A program made the translations under genes and the position numbers. Shown piece by piece: positions 51,829-61,649 of a DNA stretch of 64,000 bases (positions within the stretch are counted from its first letter, which is position 1; every line of letters starts with the position of its first letter). The stretch is from Narthecium ossifragum. Taxonomy: Eukaryota > Streptophyta > Magnoliopsida > Dioscoreales > Nartheciaceae. The notes beneath the pieces are model-generated. The model did not search any database. It saw nothing but the letters and a program-made list of their open reading frames with translations, and was not told the origin of the DNA. The stretch lies in the NCBI GenBank assembly GCA_963920575.1, contig OY986967.1, positions 7,863,361 through 7,927,360 of the forward strand, read 5' to 3'.

Positions 51829-52626
51829 ATAGGAAATGATAAGGGGGGATATAGTCTCCTAGGATATAATCTCCCGGGAGAAGATATCCCACGAGATGGT
51901 GTGAGGGATAATATTCTTCTCCTATGTTTGGTAGGTAATAGGATAAGGTGGGAGAAGATATCAGTTAACATTTAAATATCAAAAACGAAATGAATAAATG
52001 ATAAAAAGACCAATTCGCCCTAGCACATATCACGTATTTATTGTACCACCAATTCATTACTTTTCACTTACGATATCACGTAATTATTTATCCTGCAACT
52101 ATCAAATGCTTGATTTTTACTTCAAACAATTTTTTGTAATAACTAGTTCCATTAAAATGGTAAAAAAAAGAGAATTGTCTAAAGAATGCTACAAAACCAA
52201 GCATGTTCGATCCAAAACATATATACCAGGTAGAAAACAATTATTCAGACCAACTAACATTTGTCTCAACTAAAATCCTCAATACCAAGCATGTTCGATG
52301 AATTAAGCAAAAAAAAAACAACAACTAACATTCAACCAACTAAAATCCCACAAAACCAAGCCTATTGGCTCAAATAAGCAAAAAAATCCTAATATTCTCA
52401 GGATATTATTAAATTCCTTTAAAAATATCATCTACTAAATTCTTGTTAAGCAATCGGCACATCCAACGAACTTTGTTGTCGTCACTATAACTGAAGAAAA
52501 GCTCTACTCAGCGATTATCTGTCACAATAAGCTCTGCCGCATCAAATTTTTCATCCTCAAAAAGTGGAAGTCTATCAAGTTCGGCAGGAACCGATTTTCT
52601 TAAATTTGAATTATCATGTGCATATC
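51829..52626. other. Harbinger 3' untranslated region
   Basis: AT-rich with several A runs (for example 52165, 52311). Sub-terminal repeats lie in the first 130 bp. No gene. Confidence 0.5.
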
Positions 52627-53455
52627 TCATCCTATGTGCAATAAGGTACATGTATTGTCAGATTTCTCACAAAATGTACCAAACGTCTCGGGAAATTGAT
52701 AAAGACACTCTACTAACTCTGAGCTGCCTCTGCTTCTTTTTCTTGATTTTTTGCTTGTGCTGAGAGCCTGTTGCTTAACTGGTTGTGATCCATCAATGTT
52801 TGTAGAATCATCTCTGCCAATAGGAATATTGTGCCCATTTTGTTCTTCATGTTCTATAATCTCAATTGTATCTGCTGGTCCTTCAGCTAAATCTCCTGTG
52901 GCTCTATCTTTTTCCAAAAATAGCTTGCCAATCATCAAAATAAGAAAATGATTTGTTTCTGACATATTTATCATCAGAAACTTTCTACACATAAGAAAAG
53001 ATAAAGTCATGCATTACAATTATATGGTAAGATATTTGCAAAACTAGTTTGGCATTGGTATAAACTTTACCTTGCAGTAAGCTTGATATACATCTTCATC
53101 CTCAATAGTTACCATTTTGTCTACATCATTTCATCCAAATCCACTGGTACTCTTCATTCCCCAAATACAATTGTATGTCTTTTTCCATCCTTTAATCTTT
53201 GATTCAATATGAGGATTGGCACGAAGGTCTGTGCCTGGAAAAGCACGTACTAGTTTTGCTTCAAGTAATTGCAAATAACCTGGTTTAAATCTAGTTTCTT
53301 GTCTCCATCCATCAACCACTAACTCCTTCATTGCCAAAATCAATTTTTCCACTTCCTTTTTTGTCCATACTCTCCTCCTCGCTGCGTCATTTGAATCCTT
53401 TGTCTTCATCTTAGATTTTCCTTTTTTCAGTAACATTCCGGGAGCTTGGTGCTTG
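52627..53455 (-). pseudogene. Harbinger ORF1: Myb/SANT-like DNA-binding protein
   Basis: This protein partners the transposase in PIF/Harbinger transposition and is thought to bring it to the element ends. The Myb/SANT-like domain reads RRRVWTKKEVEKLILAMKEL, WRQETRFKPGYLQLLEAKL, AFPGTDLRANPHIESKIKGW and KTYNCIWGMKSTSGFG; the tryptophans are those of the Myb_DNA-bind_3 type. A canonical GT-AG intron is visible at 53070-52985. Exon two has DDWQAIFG, then, after a +1 shift in an A run near 52915, KDRATGDLAEGPADTIE and a basic tail KKSRKRSRG. A TGA follows SGFG at 53131. The 5' end is separated by solo LTR F4, inserted at 53460/56805. Confidence 0.85.
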
Positions 53456-53460
53456 GTTAT

Positions 53461-56400
53461 TGTCACGCCCCGACCCAGAAAACCCATCCAGATCGAGACG
53501 TGAGCCACCTAAACCTATGTACATCATCAATTGGCGCATCAAGATATAACTGTTATGAATTTAAACAATTCAAATCCTCAAGTTGATAAAAAAATTTTGA
53601 CAGAATCCCTTTTATAAATACAACACAAGAAACCTGTACATTTTACAATTTCAACATTCTCACATTCCTCAACATTTATATCAAAGAATATTACAATATT
53701 TTTGAAATACAACCGAATTAATAATCTTACAATTATATCCTTGAATACATCAAGTTATACTTCAATTTATACATCAATTTGTACATCATTGATCAAAACT
53801 GTAAATTATCTGTAGATGAACTCCTCGAAGCTCCAAGTCCTCGATCACCTCGAAATACTGCGCCATCTTCTAGAAGATCACCTGAAAGAAGGAACTGCAA
53901 CGACCTGCATCGCCGATGCAGCCCAGGTAGGGTGAGCAACAATGCCCAGTAGGGTTCTACTCTACGTCGCACAGAAAGGAAGGGAAACTGCAACTGTGTC
54001 GTTCTCCGCCTGAGCCTAAGGTATGCCAAGGGGCCCCATAACCCCGTCGATTCCCGAGGGCTCCTGTCCAGGTCTCACCCTCACCCAAGAACAAACGAGA
54101 GGAAACACAGACTGCGGGCTCCTGTCCAGGTACCACCCTGCCCAGTCATACCATCTCTCGCGGGGACACATAGGTCAGGGACATCGACAACCATCCTTAG
54201 CGATTGGCCTTGGAGACCCGATACGACCTCTACACCTCAAATACAAGAATAATCCATAGTCTACTATAGCAGAAACCTCAAATGATATCAAGCATTATCA
54301 TTGATGACAATCACGTCCTAATCCTCGACTACCCAAACCCCGGTCCTAAGGCTAGATCCGGGCTACCCGAGAACCCCGGATCGGCGATCGAAACCATCGC
54401 CTACCACCTAACCTTAATGCTTCTAATGCATACAACATGCATGAGCCTATACAAACAACTAGGCCTAGGTGTCTCTACATGCCAAATCATCATTCAATTG
54501 TCCAGTAGCTTATACAGAAGAACCAAACCATGTTTTCATGAATTCCGACAGCACAACGACGCTATAGCAAAGCCGCGGCTAGAAGCCGGTATCAACAAGC
54601 CAAAAGACTACAATACACCAAGACACATCACTTACAAAGAAAGAATCCGAAAACGAGGCACACTGCCGGCCCATAGGATTATACATGATACAAGAGTATA
54701 TAATTGACATAATTGAAAAACACTAATCCGACATCCACTTCAAAGGGAGGGAAGCAATTTGACAGACAGCTAAGATCGAAGCCAGAACCCCCAACTCAAT
54801 TCTAATAAGCTTGGTACATGTATATATTACATATATATAAGTAAAACATGCTGGTAGACTAATTGCAAGAAAGGATAGCTCTACATAAATAACACTGAGG
54901 GCTACACATGCATAAATCCTTCGAAATTCCTCTAAAACAAGTGTGCATGCTATCTAGCATCCCTATTAGTCTTATGCAAGAAGAACGAAGTAGCTAAATT
55001 GAAGGAAATCCATATTTCAGCCAAAACTCCAAGCTTTCATAAAAAGTCCAGTTTCGTCGCAGATCAAGGAATAATTCACTGTAAATTATAGGAAAGTTCG
55101 AAAATTACGAAATCAGCGGCAATCAAAAGATAACTCGATGATCTACAACTCTCATCTTGAAAGTTACACGAGATCATGCTCACAAAGTTCAGAAACCGAG
55201 CTTGAATCCGGCTGTTCATCCAAGAACAGGACATCTATGAAATCCGGAAAAACTAATGGATAAAACTCCATTGAAACCACATCAATGATCAATCAAACCT
55301 TGGTCAATTGGAATCCAATCCTAGGGAAACAAGGTAGAAGAGGAAATCCCCAAAGAATCCGGTTCAAACCTTCTCAAACGAAATCCAAAATCTAACAATC
55401 CGAAATCAGCAACTACTCTAGCATGAAAAGCAAGGAATAGCAACCAAACAATGAAAAGAACAAGCCACAATCACTACCTAGAACTGAATCAAGGATTCAG
55501 GTAGGAAACCCCTTCGATCAACAAAACCAAAGCAGGAAATGAGAAATCTCATCAACAAACCATGCAAACCCATAGAAGCCTTACCACTGCCGCAAGAGGA
55601 GAGAAGATCTCATCGGAGATCTATCAAAACCCAGCAAAACAGAAGAGAAGAAGAGGTAACAACACAGTAACCTCAGCTAATAAACCTCGACGGAGCAGCA
55701 AGGATGCAAACAGAGAACATAAAAACTGGGGAGGGGAAATCTCATCAATACACATCACTATTCCGTAGATACAAGGGCAGCAAACAAAGTCCAACACAAT
55801 CCAACAAATTCCAACAGACCCCAGCCTGAATTCGGGAATGCGAGCAAAGCATCCGAGAGGAGTGGGTAGCCTCACAGAGATCCTAGGCTAGCATACATCT
55901 CGACGGAAACAGCAGGGGAAGAGAGAAAATATTCCTCGATCCGGAAACAGGGGAAGCAACAATCACCAACCAGTCAACCCCAAAGAAGAGAAGAAGGAAG
56001 GGATATCCTCAAAACAATCCATCGGAAGCCAAGAAATCCAGAGAGAAAACCAACGAGAAATCCCATAAGAAATCCAAAGAGATTCACAGAGAAATCTACA
56101 AAGTCACCAACAGTCCAAACCACAAGCATCGAACCGATCCTACTCTAAGCTAGTAGAGTCTAAACCAAGTTTAGGGAAGAAGCCCTACCTCCTGCGTCGA
56201 ATTCGTCTTCTCCTTCCTCTTCTCCGGCCGTGCGTCGCCCCCGAGCTCGAGATCTCCGCGGCTCGCATGTCGCCGCCGATCATCGTTGGGAGAAGCCCAG
56301 CCACCGCTGTCCTCTCTACCGGTAGCCGTCGCCTCGGGTCGCGATCGCCGCGGTCCGCCATCGCCGCCGACGCCGCCAAGCTCTCCTCTCCCCTCTGGTT

Positions 56401-56804
56401 CGTCTCCGCCTCTCTTTCTCTCTCTCTCTCAATGGGTCGCGGCTGATACTCTCACGAGAGAAGGGTTTAAGGGGATTAAGTGAAGGCTTAAGTACTAATG
56501 GCTTAAGATTTGATCATGGCCGTCCGATCGGCCAGATCTGATCATATAAGCTCAAACCTTGATCTAATCAAGATCTTCCGGTCTAGGATTCCCCTAATGA
56601 TCTAATCAAGCACATACATCACCACATGGTCGTGTGTGCACAACGCGTGTGTGAAACCAACTCCGCCAATGCTAATTTACCAAATTAGCCCCGGAGCCGC
56701 AACGATCAAAGGGGATCGCGAAGCAAGGCCAACCAAGCCCAAAACCAACAGACCAGACTCTCGACCGACATGGTCGGATCAGGTTGGAGGTACGGGTCCT
56801 CACA
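53461..56804 (-). repeat. Solo LTR F4
   Basis: On the plus strand TGTCACGCCCCGACCC...TACGGGTCCTCACA, flanked by perfect GTTAT duplications (53456-53460, 56805-56809). It is 3344 bp, the longest F-type LTR here. It includes a (CT)n stretch near 56415-56432 and GC-rich sequence 56190-56400. Open frames inside (for example 54023-54707, 56185-56483) are not shared with F1-F3 and are not called genes. Confidence 0.92.
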
Positions 56805-56809
56805 GTTAT

Positions 56810-57094
56810 CCATTCCTGAAATAATATAGCATTCATTGTAGCAGAAAACGAAGGTAAGAGGAATTATACCAACATTGAATAATTGTTGGAGAACAATATA
56901 TTGTTGAATATCCAAAGATACATGGAAGATTTTCACAAGCGACCAAATGTATGACATTATAAAATAAAACAATTTACTCAAAATTAGGTGCTATAGTCTT
57001 GAGACATTTTAAAACAAAAGTCAAATGCTTACTAAATTAAGCAACAAAAAATCCAAATACAATCCAATTAACAATATGTTATTCAATCTATCAG
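56810..57094. other. Spacer between the two Harbinger genes
   Basis: AT-rich. It should contain the 5' leader of ORF1 (minus strand); no coding signal is seen. Confidence 0.45.
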
Positions 57095-58497
57095 TTAGCT
57101 TGACCAAAGACCCCTACTAGCCAACCACTCGTTATACATTTGCATTGCTAGGGTATCTCTCCACTCAGATAGTTGGTCTGATGACTCAATCGTGTCAATA
57201 TACTCCTCTTCTTCCCCAGGTTCAGTTGCTTCAAGCTGTACTTCAATATGATTTTCAAGAGGGTCATAAGGCATCTTCGTTCGTATGTAGTTGTGTAGCA
57301 AACAACATGCTGTTATGATGCGATTTTGAGTTTGAATTGGAAAGAAGGATGCACTCCTAAGAATGGCCCATCGCATCTTCAACAACCCAAAGAATCGCTC
57401 AATAACGTTACGAGCAGATGCATGTCGAAAATTAAAATACTCTTGATAACTGGTTGGCTGTCCATGATCCCTCCATTCATATAGATGATAATGTAACCCT
57501 CTATATGGTGCTAAAACTCCTTCTCCATTTGTGTAGCCAGCATCTACTAAATAGTAATGACCTGCATATATGTTATATCATAGATGTTATAGTTAATGAC
57601 TACAATTATAAGGACAATCAAAAGAATGCCCATGACTATCACTCATACTAGTATGAACCTTTAAGCCATTTCTCCTAGTGATAGCATCTCTTAGTACCCG
57701 ACCATCTGCAGCAAACCCCTCCCATCCTGGTAACACATAAATGAATTGCATGTCTTTGGGAACAAACTCCCAAAACATTAGTTGCAATCTCCCCCTTTTG
57801 AGTTCTATATCGAGCTTTGTCTTCCAAAGGAACACGTACTCTAATATATGGGCCATCTAGAGCTCCAAGACAATTCTACGCCAAATAAGATGCTTGCTAA
57901 GATTAAGTAAATGCAATATATATATTATTTATGATATTAGGCTCCTACCTGAAACCACCTCCATCTATTTGGTGTAGAATAGATGCTATGTTCTGAGACC
58001 GGCTCGGGTGCTTTCAGAATATTAGCATCTAGTAATATAACGGATTTGAGTACTTCATTAAAATGCCTACCAACTGTTTGACCAGATCGAATGAAGTAAT
58101 GCTTTATATTGCGATTCTTGTAGTGATGGGCTAAGACATACAAAAACATTGTCACCTTTTCTTCTAATTTGACATATCTTGAGTTCGACAATCCAGTGGA
58201 TCAAAGATCTCGACAAAGACGAGCAAAGCAATGTCGATCCATACAGAGCTGCTCAATACAAGTTGTATCACTCTCCCAAACCAATATATTTATAATCTCC
58301 ATATGTTGACCAAGAGAATTGGGGTGTCACTGCCTAAGTTGGTATTTGGCATAGTATTGCTCTAAGACTGCGTGAAGAACCATAGTGGCAGTAACACACA
58401 TCATGATAATCCGACGAAGAGTTTCCTCTAGGACTAAAACAATACGTTCTTCTTCCGTATTCTCATCCCAAATTTCAGTATTATATTCGTCTTCCAT
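57095..58497 (-). pseudogene. Harbinger DDE transposase (HARBI1-like), three exons
   Basis: The enzyme cuts and rejoins the element ends. Exon 1 (58497-57949) has MEDEYNTEIWDENTEEERIV, MDRHCFARLCRDL, LEEKVTMFLYVLAHHYKNR and RSGQTVGRHFNEVL (helix-turn-helix). Intron 57948-57876 (GT-AG) leads to exon 2 (57875-57659): [15 protein letters not shown] (first Asp), [13 protein letters not shown] and, after a +1 shift near 57757, [18 protein letters not shown] (second Asp). Intron 57658-57562 leads to exon 3: GHYYLVDAGYTNGEGVLAPY and NVIERFFGLLKMRW (Glu) with CCLLHNYIR. Stops interrupt exon 1 after YQLRQ and after LCRDL. The DDE residues are intact but the gene is broken; length is near normal. Confidence 0.92.
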
Positions 58498-59490
58498 CTA
58501 CATTAAAAAAAATCCACATTCATCATATAATGCAACATGCAAAAAAAAAAACAAATAACTTGTCATCTTGATTGGCGGATGTAAATTCGAACATTTTGGT
58601 CTTTTCACATGATGTAGCATAATCAAGTTGGATCAAAAATTAATTTGACAACAAATACGGATAAAGAAGATACTTGCTATAGCACACCGAATGAACTTCC
58701 CCTGCATTATGGTGATATCTTATTATCATCACCTATGATAGCAGCAAATCAAAACAAAGAAAACTTGTATTCACACATTGAATGAAAGAAAGCAATTAAT
58801 TAACAGAACTTAGCATGAATTAGAGTACACAAATTACCAAAAAACAAAATTCCTCTGTCAAGATAGAATATTACAATCCATTGTGCACAACTTAGCATAT
58901 ATTAATTGCAAATATCCACAACAAAGACATTTATATAATTTTATGGATACCTATCTCATTAGTCTATTCAAATTGAAGCGTCTATTCTATGGATACGTAC
59001 ATCAGCTTTAATGCATGCATGAGTGAGAACATGAGTGAGAACAGGTGGTCAAAAGAGTGGTGATCGCAATACTCAATAGATGAAAAGTTGTGTCTGGGTT
59101 TTGGTTTCCCGGGAGCGGTGATTTGCAGGCAGGCAGGTTGGGATGGGACAAAACGATGAAATAGCAAGATTGAGGGGATGAGAATTTACATATGTGAATA
59201 TCCCACCACGCTTGAGAAGAACGGACTGAACGGTGCTTGAAAAGAACGGCGGTGGAGAAGAATGATTCAAGACCTCACTGGTTAGGGCATACATAGAATA
59301 ATATTAATTAAGGGCAATTGGGTCTTTTTGTTATTATATCCCACCTCCGTTTTCTTCCAGGATAATTTAATCCAGGTATGTGGCATATAGACTCCCAATG
59401 GAATAATTAGTCCCATCTTCAAATAACGCACCAAACATAGGATAAAACAGGATAAGACGTAGAATTTATCCTATCCTAGTCATAATCCCA
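58498..59490. other. Harbinger 5' region upstream of the transposase
   Basis: About 1 kb of AT-rich sequence with short ORFs and no recognised motif. It should contain the transposase promoter; I cannot place a TATA box with confidence. Confidence 0.4.
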
Positions 59491-59507
59491 CGAAACAAAC
59501 GCGGCCG

Positions 59508-59726
59508 TGTTGGTATAGTTACCTTACTTAGCTTGACTATTTTAGGTAAACTGAAGGATTTGATGCAATTAGCATCAATCATGCATCAATCATACATATA
59601 TGTATTTTCCTTTCTTGTGTGCCTCCTCCGCTATATAAAGGATGGCCTCATGTATAGTTATGAGATATACGCATAGTGAATACACTATAAAACTCTTCAA
59701 CTTATCTCTGTTCTTAGTTTATAACA
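59508..59726 (+). repeat. 5' LTR of copia Z
   Basis: TGTTGGTATAGTTACC...TTTATAACA, 219 bp, immediately followed by the primer site. A TATA box, TATATAAAG, is at 59632-59640, near the expected position about 90 bp before the LTR end. Confidence 0.88.
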
Positions 59727-59738
59727 TGGTATCAAAGC

Positions 59739-60621
59739 TAATCATGGTCGTTGATGGTTGCTTCGGCTCGTGGATCCTTGTGTGATCAAACGGATCACGT
59801 TCCTCATCGTGATCGACTGGGCCTCCTAGAGGAATCCTGATCACAGCCTGGTGAGGTGCGCCCAGCTCCTCCACCTCCGGTCGTCGCTTCTCCGGCGTGT
59901 TCGGCGCCTCCCCTATTCGTCGCTCCTCCCCTGTTCGTGTCCTATGCCACTTGGATCCCCCCCTCCTCTGGCCCCCGCCGCTCGGATCTACTCTCCTTCG
60001 GTCCCCTTGTTCGTCGCTCCTCCGGCGTCCGCTGCTCGACTCTGCTCTCCACCATGTCTCACCCCCACAGCTCGGATCTGCCTGGCCCTTTTCACTCGAA
60101 TCTATCATTCTCCGGCGCGCCCAGCTCCTCCGACTTCAGCTCCTCTCCGGCAAGTTTTGGTGCGTCCCCTATTCGCATCCCCTGTTTGCGTCGTGTATGT
60201 GCTCTCTAGCCTCGCTTTCGGCGCCGTCCACAACATCATGGATCTCCCGCTCGCGATCTAAATGTTCTTGTGATCGCTCAGAACCCATCACCTCCGGCTC
60301 CAGCTCTTTCCTTGATCGTGGTCATCCCGTGATTCTCGTCTTGCCTTAGTTACGGGCCAGCGAACTCGGATCTTCTCTGGCAGTGATCTCTTCTCTTGTT
60401 GAGGTCTCACGCTCACAACCCCGGCGCCCCTATTTCACTCGGATCCAGCCGACACCCTTCCCTGCTAGTATCATTGATCTTTGTTTCCACTAGCACTACA
60501 ATACTGCAACAGTGTTTTCGGCTTCTACAAGCGATCGCTTGTGAGTTCTTCCACTTGTTGTGCACCTGTTGCGGCTCTGTTCTGTGGATCATCCACGTTA
60601 CTTTGCTTCTTTTGCTGCATC
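59739..60621 (+). other. Leader of copia Z
   Basis: C- and T-rich sequence with imperfect repeats of CTCCTCCGGCG type. Overlapping open frames (59851-60261 and others) are serine/proline-rich and compositional; I call no gene. Confidence 0.5.
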
Positions 60622-61649
60622 ATGGCATCTTCTCATGATGTTACTCGGCCGATCGAGGTAGTATTGAATGGGGGCGAACTATAATTCTTGGGCCCAGCAT
60701 ATCTCTGTTTTCTTGGTAGGTCATCGGCTATGGCGGTTTGTCATTGGTGATAAAAAAGAACCTATGCAGACTGATGAAGAAACTAAAGAACAATTTGCGG
60801 AACGCCTTGAAGAATGGGAAGGCACTCACTGCAAGATACTTTCTTGGTTTATAAACACATCTATTCCTTCTATCCATAGTCTTTTTCCTAAGTTTCGCAA
60901 TTCCAAGCTTGCATGGGACTTTCTCGCAAATAGATATAATTTTTGTAGTGACGTAGCCCTTCAATTTCAGTTAGAATCCAAGCTTTATCAGTTGGGTCAA
61001 GAGACTGAGCAATCTATTGTTGAGTTTCATTCTCATATCAGTAGTCTCTGGGATCAACTTTCTTAGGTTGATCCCACTTTTCCTGTTGACAAGTCTGCTA
61101 AGCTATTTTCGGAGTACCGGGACCGACGCCAATTCATTCACTTTATGATGCACATTCGGGATGACATTGAGAACACTAGAGCTTCATTGCTTCATCGCTC
61201 TCCTCTTCCTACATTGGATTCTGCTCTCACCGAACTCATATCCGAGAAGACACGCCAGATGACTCGTCGGGTTTAGCCTACTGATCTTGTCATGGCCACT
61301 GCCTCACCTGACTCAGCTGTTCCAGTTCCACCAGTTGCAGTAGCCACCCCATCTAGACCATGCCGCCTTAATGGGTAATGTAATTATTGTAAGGAATACG
61401 GTCACCGCATCTCTGACTGCTACAAGAAAAAGGCTAAGGATGCAAGAGATGCTCAGAAGGCTAAGGCGTCTACATCATTATATAAGACAGTTGTTGCGGC
61501 TTCTACCAGCACATCTTCTCTCGACTCATCTTCTGCAACCTCGTTGTCATCCCTTACTGCTGCTGACCTTGAGGCAATCCTTCACCTGGTCCTCTCTCGT
61601 ACTTCTACAGCCTTATCAATCCTCCCAGGTAACAATTCCTTCTAGTTAA
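60622..61649 (+). pseudogene. Copia Z Gag
   Basis: Start MASSHDVTRPIEVVLNGG, then a shift to NYNSWAQHISVFLVGHRLWR, FIGD-like sequence, ILSWFINTSIPSI, KFRNSKLAWDFLANRYNF and QLESKLYQLGQETEQSIVEF, the UBN2/Retrotran_gag_2 domain. After a TAG at 61064 the frame goes on with VDKSAKLFSEYRDRRQFIHF-like sequence to the zinc knuckle CNYCKEYGHRISDCYKK (about 61377-61428). Stops at about 61275, 61366 and 61647 break it. Domain order and length are normal for the family. Confidence 0.85.

Larger units (their letters stand above)
51814..59505 (-). mobile_element. PIF/Harbinger DNA transposon with two genes
   Basis: Terminal inverted repeats GGGCTCATTTGTTTC (51814-51828) and GGCCGCGTTTGTTTC (reverse of 59491-59505), with sub-terminal blocks CCTATGTTTGG near both ends. 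It encodes a Myb/SANT-like protein and a DDE transposase, both on the minus strand, as in autonomous plant PIF/Harbinger elements. Without solo LTR F4 it is about 4.3 kb. The right target duplication is hidden because a copia LTR begins two bases beyond the TIR. The TIR resembles those of the MITE at 29367. Confidence 0.82.

Noticed and set aside
54023..54707. ORFs inside solo LTR F4
   Set aside because: Not retained at the matching places of F1, F2 and F3, so chance frames in an LTR.
59851..60349. Serine/proline-rich ORFs in the copia Z leader
   Set aside because: Three overlapping frames are open together, which is compositional; they lie between the primer site and the gag start.
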